From Acidovorax sp. NCPPB 3576 (GTDB lineage: Bacteria > Pseudomonadota > Gammaproteobacteria > Burkholderiales > Burkholderiaceae_C): a stretch of DNA of 64,000 bases. The notes under the pieces are model-generated. The model did no database searches, was not told where the DNA came from, and saw only the letters and a program-made list of their open reading frames with translations. The stretch spans positions 4,518,501 to 4,582,500 of the forward strand of contig NZ_CP097267.1 of the NCBI RefSeq assembly GCF_028473605.1. The letters run 5' to 3'. Each line of letters starts with the position of its first letter. The first letter of the stretch is position 1. Both the position numbers and the translations under genes were made by a program. Shown here in pieces: positions 55,182-64,000 of the stretch.

Positions 55182-58100
55182 GATTTGGCGTGATCAAACA
55201 CTTTTTCATCCACGTTCCCCCACAAATACTTTGCCAGCGCATTATTTAACGTCCCCATCGGCCCAACACCTTCGCCATAAGTGTGGACAGTTACCTCATT
55301 GGCACTCTCCGAAACCCAGCGGCGCACAATTCCTGGATATAAAAGGTGGCTTTTCTCAGTGATATTTGTAACCATTGTTCTATCGACTGATACCGAATGA
55401 CTCACTGGTCCTACCGGAATAGCAAAGCCCTGTTGCCCGTCTTTAATGGGCTGCCCGTCAGAACCAGGTGCTGGATACCTCATGAGCCCCTCTGAAACTT
55501 TGCCCAAAGTGCAACCAGCCGTTTTCTTTGAGCATGAATTAGTGACGTTATAGCTGTGGAAATTGGGATTTTTTTCATCAAACAGCATTACGCCTTTTTC
55601 ATCTTCTCCGAGCAGACCAGGATAATATGGTCTGTTATTGCTCAGGTATCCCCTTTGCGCCATAGAGCCGGGCTCTAATCCAAGCGGGTCAACCCAGCCT
55701 AAGGGGTCACTTCCGACATAGGCATAAATGTTATGTCCCCCGGCCAGCCCAATCGGGTCCTGCGTCACATATTGCCCCAGGTGGGGGTCGTAATACCGGA
55801 ACCGGTTGTAATGCAACCCCGTCTCAGCATCCAGCTGCTGCCCCTGGAACCGGATGTTCTGCTCGATCCGGTACGGGTTGTATTCCTCCCGCACCTCGCC
55901 CCAGGCGCCATAGCTGGCCGCCCACGTCACTTGGCCCGCCTTGTCTCCATTGCCATCCACCAGCCCGATCGGCGTGCCCAGGTGGTCGCACAGGTAGTGC
56001 CGGATGGTCAGCGGGTTGCTTGCCGCCTGGGCTTGCCTCTCGGCCTGCAACTGGCCCACGCTGCCCGCCATCAGCTGTGCAAGCTCCCGGGGCATGTGCG
56101 CCTGCGCGCGTTGTAGCGCCTTCGCACCCGTGGCCGCATCCAGCACGCTCTGCAGCGCCGCCTGCACCATCTCCCGCTGCGCACGCGGCATGGCCGCGAA
56201 GGTGTTGGCCGCATCCGTGGTGTCTTCGCCGGGCTCCGCGCCCAGGCCCATCAGCGTCTGCATCGCATCCTTGGCCCCTTGCCTGCGCTGCAGCTGCAGC
56301 AGCGGCACGAAGCTGGCCGGCTCATAGACGGTGTGCCGGATGCCTTTTTCATCCTGCGTGTGCACCAGCCGGTCGGCGTCCCAGCCGTAGTGGGTGGTGT
56401 CCTCCCGCCCTTCGCGCACCACGGTCTTGGCCAGGCGCCGCCCGAAGGCGTCGTAGCGGTAGCGCGCCACGGGCGCATCGCCTGTCTCGCCCGGCGCCTG
56501 CTCGGAGACCGCCGCCAGTTGGTGCAGCGCGTCGTATTCCAGCCGCAGCGTGCGCCCATCGGCGTGCTGCGCCTGCACGCGGTTGCCGAAGGCGTCGTAG
56601 CGGTACTGAAGGATTGCCCCGTCCACTGCGCTGCTCCAGCCGATGCGGTTGCCCGGCCATTGCTGCACCGGCCCGCCCGCGCGGCCTGGCGCGCTGTCCG
56701 GCGGCGCCAGCAGATCGAAGCCGGGGTCGTGCAGGTTCTGCTGCACCTGGCTCGCCCAGTCCTGGCGGTCCGCTCCCGGGGCCGCGTCCTGGCCCAAGAG
56801 GTCGGGCAGCCGGTTGCCTGCCGGATCGAGCCGCCAGCGCCGCTGCTGCACGCCTTCGGCGACCGCATGCGCCACGCCGGTCAGGCGCTGGTGCACGTCG
56901 TAGTGGTAGCGCGTGGCATCCAACGGGGTCTGCACGCCCACCAGCTGGCCCAGCGCGTCGTAGGTGTAGCGGCGCACGGGCAGGGTCCCCAGCGGGCCCG
57001 ATGCCTGCGCCGCTCCTGTTGCCGTTGTCCGGGGCAGCCCTTGCCAGTCTTGCTGCAGCAGCCGCCCCATGGGGTCCAGGCGCCGGGTCTGGGTGACTGC
57101 GGCATGGACCCTTTCCGCGCCGCTGTCCAGTTGCAAGGTGCGTGCGACCTCGCGGTGCAGGGCATCGCGCTCGATGGCCAGCACCGGGGTCTTGTCCAGC
57201 AGCAGCCCGTGCACGTGGCCCGAGCCGTAGGCCAGCCAGTCCAGCTCGCCCAGGCCCTGCAGCTGGCTGCCCAGCCGCTGCCCGAGCGCGCCCAGGCGGT
57301 GCGCGATGCGGTGTTCGAATTCGGGCTCCGCCTCGCCCCCCAGGTGGGGCGTGGCAGGCGCCTGCCGGTACAGGGTCTGCGCCTCGCCCGTGGCCCGGCC
57401 GAAGGGGTCGCGCTCCAGGGCCACGCGGGTGTCGGCGATGAGGCGCTGGGCCTGCAGGCGCTGCGCGGCTTCGGCCAGGGCCGGATCGGGCTCTGCGGTG
57501 GAGCTTGCGCCCAGGGCCAGCAGGGCTTGCAGCAGCGGGGCGGGCAGGTCCAGCCATTGATCGCCCAGGGTCTGGAGGTGGGTCTGGGGGTGGGGTTGGC
57601 CCTGCGCGGCCGCCCAGGGCAGGTGCGCGGTCCAGGTGCGGGCCGTGGCGAGGGCGCCGCGGTCGTCGTAGGCGTAGGCCTGGATCTGCAGGCTCTCGCC
57701 GCGGTCATGGGCGCTGGTGTCGTTGCCCTGTGCGCTGTGCACGCCCGGCGAGCGCACGAGGACGCGGGCCACGATGCGCCCGCCCGCATCATGGTGGTTG
57801 CGGCTCCTCACGGTGGCGCCCAGCCCTTGGGCGGCGGCGCCTTGCACGCCCGGGTGTTGGCCCTGCCCGTGTCCGTCGCTCTTGTGCACGAGCTGTCCGG
57901 CGGCGTCGTAGCCATAGACTTGCACGCGCCCGTCAAAGCCCACCTCTTGCACCAGCCGGTCCTGCACGTCGTGCACGAAGCGGGTGACGGCCTGGTTCTC
58001 GTTGATGAGCTCCACCAGGCGGCCCGCCACGTCGTAGCGCAGCGCGTATCCCCGGCCGGCCTGGGTTTGCGCGATGACGCGGCCCCACAGGTCGTGGCCG

Positions 58101-60166
58101 TAGGTGACCGAGGTCGTGACGGTGGTGGTCGTGGCGCCATCCCCCACAGGCTGCGCGCCATGCGTGGCCGCCTGCAGCTCGCCGTTCGGTCCCCAGCGGT
58201 ATTGCACTTGCGTGCCGTCGGGCGCCATGACGCGGGTGGGCCGGCCCGCGCCGTCGTACTGGTAGCGCGTGCGCTGGTTCAGGGCGTCGATGCTCTCGCG
58301 CACTTCGCCAAAGGCGCCGTAGTGCCAGGCATGCACCCGGCCCGAGCAGTCGGTGTGGCGCGTGAGCTGCCCGCAGCCGTTGTAGGCCAGTTCCTTGCGC
58401 CCGCCCTGCGCGTCGATGACGGCCACGGGCTGGTCGCACCAGGGCCGGGTGGCGGGGTCGATGGCGCCCTCGGCGGTCAGGGGGGCGTATTCGAAGCGGG
58501 TGGCGAGGGCCGGGGTATCCAGGCCCTGGGGATCGCCCACGGTCACCTGCAGCAGCCGGCCCCAGGCGTCGTAGTCCATGTGGGTTGGCAGCGCCCCCAG
58601 GCCCACGCTCTGCAGCAGCAGGCCGTCCTGCGCCGAGCCCGCTTCGCCCCAGCGCTGGCGGGTGCTGCGCCCGTCGGGGTTCTGCGTGCCCAGCAGCCGC
58701 CCGGCGCCGTCGTAGCGCCACCAGGTGGTGCGCCCCAACGGGTCGGTGTGGGCGATGCGCCGGCCCGCGCTGTCGTAGCGGTCGCGCTGCTCGGCGCCAT
58801 CGGGCAGCACGAGCCGCACCAGGCGCTTGTCTCCGCCCTCGCCTTCGAAGTGGTAGCGGGTGAGCCGGTTCAGGCTGTCGCGCACGCGCACTTCGCTCAC
58901 TGGCACAGACTGCGGCACGGGTGGCGGGGTGGCGGGGGCCGTCTCGGACTCGGCGATCGCAACGGGGGGGATGGCCGGGATGGCCGGGATGGCCGGGATG
59001 GCCGGGATGGCCGCCGGGGGGGCGGGGGGATCGCGGTATTCGAAGACGTACGACAGTCCCTGCTCGTTGTGCTGCTCCACCACGCGGGCGCCGGGCCGGG
59101 GCATGGCGGCGCCCTGGTCTTCGTAGAGGTAGGTGTGCAAGGGTCCGCTGCGCACCCGGTGGCGCACCATGCGGTGCAGCCGGTCGTAGCCGAACTCGCG
59201 CGTGCGCTGGCCGTCCCGCCCCAGCACTTCGACCAGGTCGCCCGCGCTGTCGTAGCGGTAGCGCACCAGCGGCACCCGGTAGCCCGGGCCGGTGCAGGCC
59301 GCATCCAGCGGGTTGTGCACGCAGTCCACGCCGGTCAGCCGCTCGCCGCTGTCCGGGCCGAGCAGCGGGTGGGCGGTGGCGGTGGTTGGGGCCGCGGCGG
59401 CAGCCCCCTCCCGCTCGCGGTTGTAGTGCAGCGCATAGCGCCGCCCGCTGCCGTCGGTGATGGCGATGAGCCGCCCGTGCTCGTCGTATCCGTAGTGCTG
59501 GCTGCGCCCGAAGCGGTCCAGCACCTGGCCCACGCGGTGGCGCCCGTCCTCCCCCGGCCACAGCAGCCACACGGCGCCGCCGTTGCCCGAGGCGGCGATC
59601 ACGCACCGGGGATCGCCCATCACTTCAGAGGGAACGTGGGCCCAGCGCGGCTGCCAGGCCCAGGGCTGCAGCTCGGCAGGGGTGCGCGCGAGAGGGGCGG
59701 CTGCAAGCGATGTGCCGCCACCGCCGCGCAGGAGCCACAGGTCTTCGCTGGCGCTGTACAGCGCTTGGCCGGGTGCCAACGGCTCGCCGAAGGTGATGGC
59801 CCGCCCCCCGGTGTCCAGCAGCACGGTGCGCCCTGCCTCCAGCCGCACGGCGATCTCCATGGGCAGCTTCCAGCCGTAGCCCAGCAGCCCGCAGGTCGCC
59901 CCGTGCTCTTCGTTCACGTAGCTGCTGTACTGGCGCTGCCACACGAGCGGCATCGGCCCGGGCAAACTGAAGTCCCGCTCGTCCCCGCCCATCAGCACCT
60001 TCGCCCCCAGCGCCGGGTTGACGGGGCTGCCCACCGCCATCCCCCCCGGACACACGGAGCAGGCCACGCCCCCCGCCGAGCCGATGAGCACGGTGGCCGA
60101 GCCCTGAACGATCGGCCCTCCCTTCTGGGTCATGTCGCCTTGCCGCGCCGCTGGTTTGCCACTCAT
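55172..60166 (-). CDS. rhs: PAAR-RHS polymorphic effector with variable C-terminal tip
   Basis: 1664-residue type VI effector. Residues 1-95 are a PAAR spike domain (KPAARQGDMTQKGGPIVQGS onward), then DUF6531 (GDERDFSLPGPMPLVWQRQY), dozens of RHS/YD repeats (e.g. YDEHGRLIAITDGSGR), and the core end (NRFRYYDPHLGQYVTQDPIG, VDPLG). The last about 155 residues are the variable tip, with several Cys (NSCSKKTAGCTLGK; ending HAKSCK); I recognise no toxin fold. No transmembrane segments at the N-terminus, and no EagR chaperone gene beside it. A 9-bp tandem repeat lies in the core. The ATG at 60166 is set by PAAR. Confidence 0.93.
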   Translation of the reverse strand: MSGKPAARQGDMTQKGGPIVQGSATVLIGSAGGVACSVCPGGMAVGSPVNPALGAKVLMGGDERDFSLPGPMPLVWQRQYSSYVNEEHGATCGLLGYGWKLPMEIAVRLEAGRTVLLDTGGRAITFGEPLAPGQALYSASEDLWLLRGGGGTSLAAAPLARTPAELQPWAWQPRWAHVPSEVMGDPRCVIAASGNGGAVWLLWPGEDGRHRVGQVLDRFGRSQHYGYDEHGRLIAITDGSGRRYALHYNREREGAAAAAPTTATAHPLLGPDSGERLTGVDCVHNPLDAACTGPGYRVPLVRYRYDSAGDLVEVLGRDGQRTREFGYDRLHRMVRHRVRSGPLHTYLYEDQGAAMPRPGARVVEQHNEQGLSYVFEYRDPPAPPAAIPAIPAIPAIPAIPPVAIAESETAPATPPPVPQSVPVSEVRVRDSLNRLTRYHFEGEGGDKRLVRLVLPDGAEQRDRYDSAGRRIAHTDPLGRTTWWRYDGAGRLLGTQNPDGRSTRQRWGEAGSAQDGLLLQSVGLGALPTHMDYDAWGRLLQVTVGDPQGLDTPALATRFEYAPLTAEGAIDPATRPWCDQPVAVIDAQGGRKELAYNGCGQLTRHTDCSGRVHAWHYGAFGEVRESIDALNQRTRYQYDGAGRPTRVMAPDGTQVQYRWGPNGELQAATHGAQPVGDGATTTTVTTSVTYGHDLWGRVIAQTQAGRGYALRYDVAGRLVELINENQAVTRFVHDVQDRLVQEVGFDGRVQVYGYDAAGQLVHKSDGHGQGQHPGVQGAAAQGLGATVRSRNHHDAGGRIVARVLVRSPGVHSAQGNDTSAHDRGESLQIQAYAYDDRGALATARTWTAHLPWAAAQGQPHPQTHLQTLGDQWLDLPAPLLQALLALGASSTAEPDPALAEAAQRLQAQRLIADTRVALERDPFGRATGEAQTLYRQAPATPHLGGEAEPEFEHRIAHRLGALGQRLGSQLQGLGELDWLAYGSGHVHGLLLDKTPVLAIERDALHREVARTLQLDSGAERVHAAVTQTRRLDPMGRLLQQDWQGLPRTTATGAAQASGPLGTLPVRRYTYDALGQLVGVQTPLDATRYHYDVHQRLTGVAHAVAEGVQQRRWRLDPAGNRLPDLLGQDAAPGADRQDWASQVQQNLHDPGFDLLAPPDSAPGRAGGPVQQWPGNRIGWSSAVDGAILQYRYDAFGNRVQAQHADGRTLRLEYDALHQLAAVSEQAPGETGDAPVARYRYDAFGRRLAKTVVREGREDTTHYGWDADRLVHTQDEKGIRHTVYEPASFVPLLQLQRRQGAKDAMQTLMGLGAEPGEDTTDAANTFAAMPRAQREMVQAALQSVLDAATGAKALQRAQAHMPRELAQLMAGSVGQLQAERQAQAASNPLTIRHYLCDHLGTPIGLVDGNGDKAGQVTWAASYGAWGEVREEYNPYRIEQNIRFQGQQLDAETGLHYNRFRYYDPHLGQYVTQDPIGLAGGHNIYAYVGSDPLGWVDPLGLEPGSMAQRGYLSNNRPYYPGLLGEDEKGVMLFDEKNPNFHSYNVTNSCSKKTAGCTLGKVSEGLMRYPAPGSDGQPIKDGQQGFAIPVGPVSHSVSVDRTMVTNITEKSHLLYPGIVRRWVSESANEVTVHTYGEGVGPMGTLNNALAKYLWGNVDEKVFDHAKSCK
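58968..59012. repeat. 9-bp tandem repeat in the RHS core
   Basis: Five perfect GGGATGGCC units (58968, 58977, 58986, 58995, 59004). On the coding strand they give repeated Pro-Ala-Ile, a flexible spacer between RHS repeats. The length is in frame, so copy number can vary. Confidence 0.92.
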
Positions 60167-60318
60167 GCTTTCGCTCTTTCTTGGGGATCGTTTGCCGGGT
60201 TCAGGCAAGGGGAGATGGAAGTCTTTGCACCAATCGCCTCGGGGCTCTGGCCATCGCATCGGGTTTGGGGCCGCGCCGCTGCGCGAAGGCCATGCAGGGC
60301 AAGCCCCGCCGGCCCGCC

Positions 60319-60702
60319 TCAGCAGTTGAGCTTGTCCAGGCTGGACAGCACTTCGATCAGCGCCGGCGTGAGCCGCACGGTGCTCGCCCCGCAGCGCAGG
60401 GTGATCTCCTGGTCCGCCTCCAGCGTGATCTGCTGCGCCTTGACGGCCAGCGCCTTGCCCACCTGCAGGCTGTCGCCGCCCGTGACCTGCGCGCTGCGGT
60501 CCCCACCCACGCTCACGCTGTCGTCCTTGCCCACGCTGCGGCTCCAGTGCATGCCCACCAGGTCATTGCGCACCATGCCGACGTTCACGCTGTAGGCCAC
60601 GCCGATGTTCATCATCTTGGCCATGCCGACGTTCTGCATGGCCAGCATGCCCACGGTCTCGGTTTTCATCTTCCCGACCTGGATGGTCCAGTTGCTGCCG
60701 AT
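60319..60702 (-). pseudogene. vgrG: Distal part of vgrG beyond an in-frame amber codon
   Basis: Continues the vgrG frame without shift: 11 codons (IGSNWTIQVGK) and then MKTETVGMLAMQNVGMAKMM, further beta-helix repeats, and the end VRLTPALIEVLSSLDKLNC. In related VgrG proteins this is one continuous segment. An internal Met at 60669 would allow a 116-residue separate product, but no convincing ribosome site precedes it. It normally forms the needle end that carries the PAAR cap. Confidence 0.78.
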
Positions 60703-62577
60703 CTAGTCTTTCTCGTTCTTGCCGATGGTCTTGCTGCGGTTCTTGCCGATGCTCACCGTCTCGTCGATGCCGACGTCCTCGCTTCGGTTGTCGCCGATGC
60801 TGATCTTTTCGTTGTGGTCCACGCGCTCGGTGCGGTTGGAATGGATGGTGATGGTCTCGTCGCCATCGACTTCCTCGGTGCGCCAGCCGTGCACGGTGAT
60901 CTTTTCGTTGCGGTCCACGGTCTCGGTGCGGTCGCGGTGGATGACGTTGGTTTCGTCCCGGTCGATGGTCTTGCGCCGATCATTGCCCACCCACTTGTCC
61001 TCGTCGTTCTCGACCTCGGTGAGCTGGTCCTTTTGCGCATGCAGCCACAGCTGCTCGGCCCCGGCCTTGTCCTCGAAGCGGATGGCGTTGGCATCCCCCG
61101 CGCCGTTCTTCAATCCGTCGCCGAAGGCCCCGCCCTTGCTCGATTTGGTCTTGATGCCCGACTGCGTGGCGTTGGCCGGCAGCGCCCACGGCGGCATGTT
61201 GTCGGCGTTGTACACGCAGCCGGTGATGAGGGGGTAGTCGGGGTCGCCGTTGAGGAAGTCGACCACGACTTCCATATTGATGCGCGGGATGAACATGGCC
61301 CCGAAGCCGGAGCCGGCCCAGCTGCTCGATACCCGCACCCAGCAACTGGAGTTCTCGTTCATGGCGCCCACGCGGTCCCAGTGGAACTGCACCTTGACGC
61401 GGCCGTACTGGTCGGGCCAGATCTCCTCGCCCGGCGGGCCGACGACGACGGCGGTCTGCGGGCCGGTGGTCCTGGGTTTGGGGGTGGTGCGCGCGGGGGT
61501 GTAGGGCACGCTGGTGGGCTGGGCCACCAGGGTGAATCGCTGGAACGAGCCTTCTTCCTGCGCCGTGCCCTTGGGGCCGGGCGCTGCGGCGCTGACCTGG
61601 GGGTTTTCCTTGAAGTGGTATTCGAGGCCGGTGAGCAGGTATTGCTGGTTCTGGTCCTCGCGCGGGTAGTTCTCCAGCGTGAAGGTATAGCCCGGGGCGA
61701 GCGCCCGGTGGCGCGACTGGCCCCGCACGGTGCTGTGCCCGGTGAGGCTTTCCTGCAGCCGCACGCGGGCATAGGCTTCGCCGTCGCCGAACTCGGTGTA
61801 GCCGCCCGGCCATTCGTAGATTTCGTGGCTGTCGTGCGCGTGGCCCGGCGGGGTCTGGCGCATGTTGGACAGGTCGGCGCGCGGTTTCTTGAAGTCGTAG
61901 TCGTCGTTGTAGTGCCGCCCGGAGTGGATGGCCTGGTGCAGTTCCCAGGCGTGGATGTTCTCCTTGTCGGCGACGGCGGCCTTCTCGGGCGGGTAAAAGG
62001 GGATGACGGCAGCCCCGGGCAGCGGGCTGTGCGAGGCGACGATGTCGTCGGCCAGGGTCAGGATGTGCTGGCCGGCGCTGTGCTGGTGGTAGTAGTAGAT
62101 GCCTTCATGTTCCATGAGGCGCGAGACGAAGGCGCAGTCGGTCTCGCCGTACTGCACGCAGTAATCCCAGCTGCGATACGCCCGCGTGAGCCGCTTTTGC
62201 AGGGGGTGGCCGTATTTGCCGAGCACCTCTTCAATGATGTCGGGGACGGTCTTGTTCTGGAAGATCCGGAAGTCGCTCTTGCGCGTGGCCAGCCACAGCC
62301 AGGGCTGCAGGCGCAGGCGGTAAGAGTAATACCGGTGGTCTTCGCCTTGCAGGCCGAAGCGGGTGACGATGCCGTCCAGGTAGCGCCGGCCGCCGCCTTC
62401 GGTCTCCACTTCCACGCTGGCGTGCTTGCCGAGCAACGCCTTGGGGTCGATGGATTTGCTCTCGCTCAGCAGGTCCACATCCAGCGAGAACAGCTCGGAG
62501 AGCGCTTCCTTGCCCTGCAGGCGGCGAAACTGCAGCTGTTCTCCCAATGGCGTTTGGATCGTGACGCGGCGTGTCAT
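60703..62577 (-). CDS. vgrG: VgrG spike protein, truncated by an amber codon
   Basis: 624 residues to the TAG at 60703-60705. The gp27-like base starts MTRRVTIQTPLGEQLQFRRL, with DYCVQYGETDCAFVSRLMEH and EGIYYYHQH; gp5-like OB domain EIWPDQYGRVKVQFHWDRVG, CWVRVSSSWAGSGFGAMFIP, VVVDFLNGDPDYPLITG; then DUF2345-like beta-helix repeats (ETVDRNEKITVHGWRTEEVD). It stops after KTIGKNEKD, where relatives continue KIGSNW. The effect is loss of about 128 residues unless the codon is read through. The base and OB domains can still trimerise. Confidence 0.9.
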   Translation of the reverse strand: MTRRVTIQTPLGEQLQFRRLQGKEALSELFSLDVDLLSESKSIDPKALLGKHASVEVETEGGGRRYLDGIVTRFGLQGEDHRYYSYRLRLQPWLWLATRKSDFRIFQNKTVPDIIEEVLGKYGHPLQKRLTRAYRSWDYCVQYGETDCAFVSRLMEHEGIYYYHQHSAGQHILTLADDIVASHSPLPGAAVIPFYPPEKAAVADKENIHAWELHQAIHSGRHYNDDYDFKKPRADLSNMRQTPPGHAHDSHEIYEWPGGYTEFGDGEAYARVRLQESLTGHSTVRGQSRHRALAPGYTFTLENYPREDQNQQYLLTGLEYHFKENPQVSAAAPGPKGTAQEEGSFQRFTLVAQPTSVPYTPARTTPKPRTTGPQTAVVVGPPGEEIWPDQYGRVKVQFHWDRVGAMNENSSCWVRVSSSWAGSGFGAMFIPRINMEVVVDFLNGDPDYPLITGCVYNADNMPPWALPANATQSGIKTKSSKGGAFGDGLKNGAGDANAIRFEDKAGAEQLWLHAQKDQLTEVENDEDKWVGNDRRKTIDRDETNVIHRDRTETVDRNEKITVHGWRTEEVDGDETITIHSNRTERVDHNEKISIGDNRSEDVGIDETVSIGKNRSKTIGKNEKD

Positions 62578-62812
62578 CGTGGGCAGACCTTCACACAGGC
62601 TGTGGCATTGAAACGACGGGCATCATATCCCGGCATGCGAAAAGCCCTTCCAGCCGGCAGCCCATCCATGGCAGCAGCAAAAGCAGTGCAGCCGATGCTG
62701 CAAGCGGCCCCATGTGCTCATCCATTTCCCGCGCCAGAAACGCACTGCTGCCAGTGCCGTTCTGCACCGGCTTGAATCGGAGCCGCCTGCCCCTGCAGCC
62801 CCAGCAGTCCGC

Positions 62813-63496
62813 TCAGCCCAGCAGCTTGAGCAGCGCGTGCGCCGCCGGCTCGGACGATGCCGGGTTCTGCCCCGTCACCAGCAAGCCATCGGTCAGCACG
62901 AAGGGTGCCCAGTCGGGGCCCTTGGCATATTGGCCGCCGCGCTCTTTCAGCATGTCTTCCACCAGGAAGGGCACGATCTTGGTGAGCTGCACGCCCTCTT
63001 CCTCGGTGTTGGTGAAACCGGTCACCTTGCGGCCCTGCACCAGCGGCAGGCCGCCCACCGTCTTGGTGTGGCGAAGCACGCCCGGCGCATGGCACACCAG
63101 GGCCAGGGGCTTGCGGTCGGCAAAGGTGTTTTCGATCAGCGCGATGGAATGGGCGTCTTCCGCCAGATCCCACAGCGGGCCGTGGCCGCCGGGGTAGAAC
63201 ACGGCGTCGAAGTCGTCGGGGTTCATGCCGGACAGCGCAAGCGTGCTGGCCAGGTGCTTTTGCGCCTCGGTATCGGCCTTGAAGCGGCGCGTGGCGTCCG
63301 TCTGCGCGTCGGGCTCGTCGCTCTTGGGGTCCAGCGGCGGCTGCCCGCCCTGGGGCGAAGCCAGGGTGATCTCTGCGCCTGCGTCCTTGAACACGTAGTA
63401 GGGCGCGGCGAATTCTTCGAGCCAGAAGCCCGTTTTCTTGCCGGTGTCGCCCAGCTGGTCGTGGGAGGTGAGGACCATCAGGATTTTCTTTGCCAT
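62813..63496 (-). CDS. DJ-1/PfpI family type 1 glutamine amidotransferase-like protein
   Basis: 227 residues. The nucleophile elbow is LALVCHAPGVL with the Cys; the acidic partner lies in FYPGGHGPLWDL; the start KKILMVLTSHDQLGDTGKKT is typical of the Hsp31-like branch. Such proteins act as chaperones or glyoxalase/deglycase-type enzymes; activity is not decided by sequence. The ATG at 63496 is chosen because the conserved strand KKILMVLTSHD starts at once. 190 bp separates it from the downstream-facing dehydrogenase fragment. Confidence 0.9.
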   Translation of the reverse strand: MAKKILMVLTSHDQLGDTGKKTGFWLEEFAAPYYVFKDAGAEITLASPQGGQPPLDPKSDEPDAQTDATRRFKADTEAQKHLASTLALSGMNPDDFDAVFYPGGHGPLWDLAEDAHSIALIENTFADRKPLALVCHAPGVLRHTKTVGGLPLVQGRKVTGFTNTEEEGVQLTKIVPFLVEDMLKERGGQYAKGPDWAPFVLTDGLLVTGQNPASSEPAAHALLKLLG

Positions 63497-63685
63497 GGCG
63501 GTGCTTTCATTCAAGAGATCGGGAAAAAGGGAAGCGCTGGCGCGAGCGCGTTTTCTCAGTTGGGGCCAGCATCCGTGAATGGAAGGGGCCACCCCAAAAG
63601 AGTGCGCGCCGGTGAGGAAGTCGGCTGGACGCCCCTGGCAATGCCGACCGGGTGGCCCGCGCTGCGAGGGCCAGCCCGAGCTTAC

Positions 63686-64000
63686 TTACAGCGCGGCTTC
63701 GAGCACGCGGCGGCTCACCTCGGGCGTCACGTCGCGGTGCTCGCCCAGCCGCACCATGCCGTGCGCCTCCAGTTGCGCCACCAGCGTGTCCACGCTGTCA
63801 GCGCCCAGGCCGTAGGCCGACAGCCGGGTGGGAATGCCCATGCGCTCGAAGAAATCGCGCGTGGCGGCGATGGCGGCGTCGATGCGCTCGTCCTCGGTGC
63901 CGGTGCGGATGCCCCACACACGTTCGCCGTACTGCAGCAGCTTGGCGCGCTTCGGACCGCGTTGCGCCTGCAGCAGGGACGGCAGCACCACGGCCAGCGT
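63686..64000 (-). CDS. Iron-containing alcohol dehydrogenase, C-terminal part (continues past the window)
   Basis: The frame is open to the right edge. The visible part begins TLAVVLPSLLQAQRGPKRAK, the segment after the metal site in YqhD-type enzymes, and ends EVSRRVLEAAL. NADPH-dependent aldehyde reduction is the usual family role. The metal-binding and cofactor domains lie outside. Confidence 0.85.
   Translation of the reverse strand, partial: TLAVVLPSLLQAQRGPKRAKLLQYGERVWGIRTGTEDERIDAAIAATRDFFERMGIPTRLSAYGLGADSVDTLVAQLEAHGMVRLGEHRDVTPEVSRRVLEAAL

Noticed and set aside
58968..59012. CRISPR-like repetition
   Set aside because: 9-bp units without spacers, inside a coding frame; it is a simple tandem repeat. 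No CRISPR array or cas gene was seen in the window.
56279..60595. 1438-residue plus-strand frame
   Set aside because: Antisense of the RHS gene. Long because RHS repeats are uniform in codon use.
60181..62775. 864-residue plus-strand frame
   Set aside because: Antisense of vgrG; Val/Asp/His periodicity mirrors the beta-helix repeats.

Overview
The window looks like chromosomal DNA of a Comamonadaceae betaproteobacterium, most likely Acidovorax or Paracidovorax. The support is high GC, dense TctC/Bug and LivK-type periplasmic binding proteins, GspA/GspB, a DUF1840 protein, a PHA-system protein, and dispersed TTGCTAT...ATAGCAA palindromes that I recall as common in this family. This is inference from gene content; no rRNA or tRNA is present to confirm it.

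Layout, left to right. 1-7.5 kb: the C-terminal part of a chemoreceptor, a Crp/Fnr regulator divergent from a Tat-type binding protein, the gspAB pair (type II secretin assembly) and an AAA+ ATPase of unknown role. 7.8-16.6 kb: an acyl-CoA ligase, a complete branched-chain-type ABC importer (LivG, H, M, binding protein, LivF) and a PaaK-like protein, with hairpin-rich repeats in the spacers. 16.8-20.2 kb: two Bug proteins, a phage-type protein and a DUF1840 protein. 20.4-27.6 kb: a compact aromatic-degradation operon (fused FAD monooxygenase/old-yellow-enzyme, MarR, enoyl-CoA hydratase, acyl-CoA dehydrogenase, benzoate-type CoA ligase, RidA). Its content matches aerobic 2-aminobenzoyl-CoA (anthranilate) degradation. 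27.7-43.9 kb: housekeeping and accessory genes, including a MerR/methyltransferase pair, tag, a PHA protein, ACBP, two chemoreceptors, three peptidase-type hydrolases, a binding protein and a molybdopterin oxidoreductase.

43.9-46.3 kb is a lower-GC island. It carries a tightly overlapping minus-strand operon: a 48-codon peptide, an 85-residue unknown, an M29-aminopeptidase-like protein and a PqqD-like protein. I read it as a candidate ribosomal peptide (RiPP) locus of a type I cannot name; it is the best candidate in the window for an undescribed system. An AT-rich spacer follows, with a 14-bp inverted repeat and an ownerless terminator. Next come two small heat-shock genes whose leader looks like a sigma-32 promoter plus an RNA thermometer. 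47.5-54.1 kb: an MFS transporter, a DoxX-like protein, a YtcJ-like amidohydrolase, an isochorismatase-family hydrolase and a pirin, next to a divergent LysR regulator.

54.1-62.6 kb is a type VI secretion effector island on the minus strand: vgrG split by an in-frame amber codon, a PAAR-RHS effector with its own variable tip, an overlapping membrane immunity candidate, then an orphan RHS tip fragment with a second membrane immunity candidate. Both tip/immunity units are much lower in GC than the RHS core, as expected for tip replacement. The window closes with a DJ-1/PfpI protein and the C-terminal end of an iron-type alcohol dehydrogenase.
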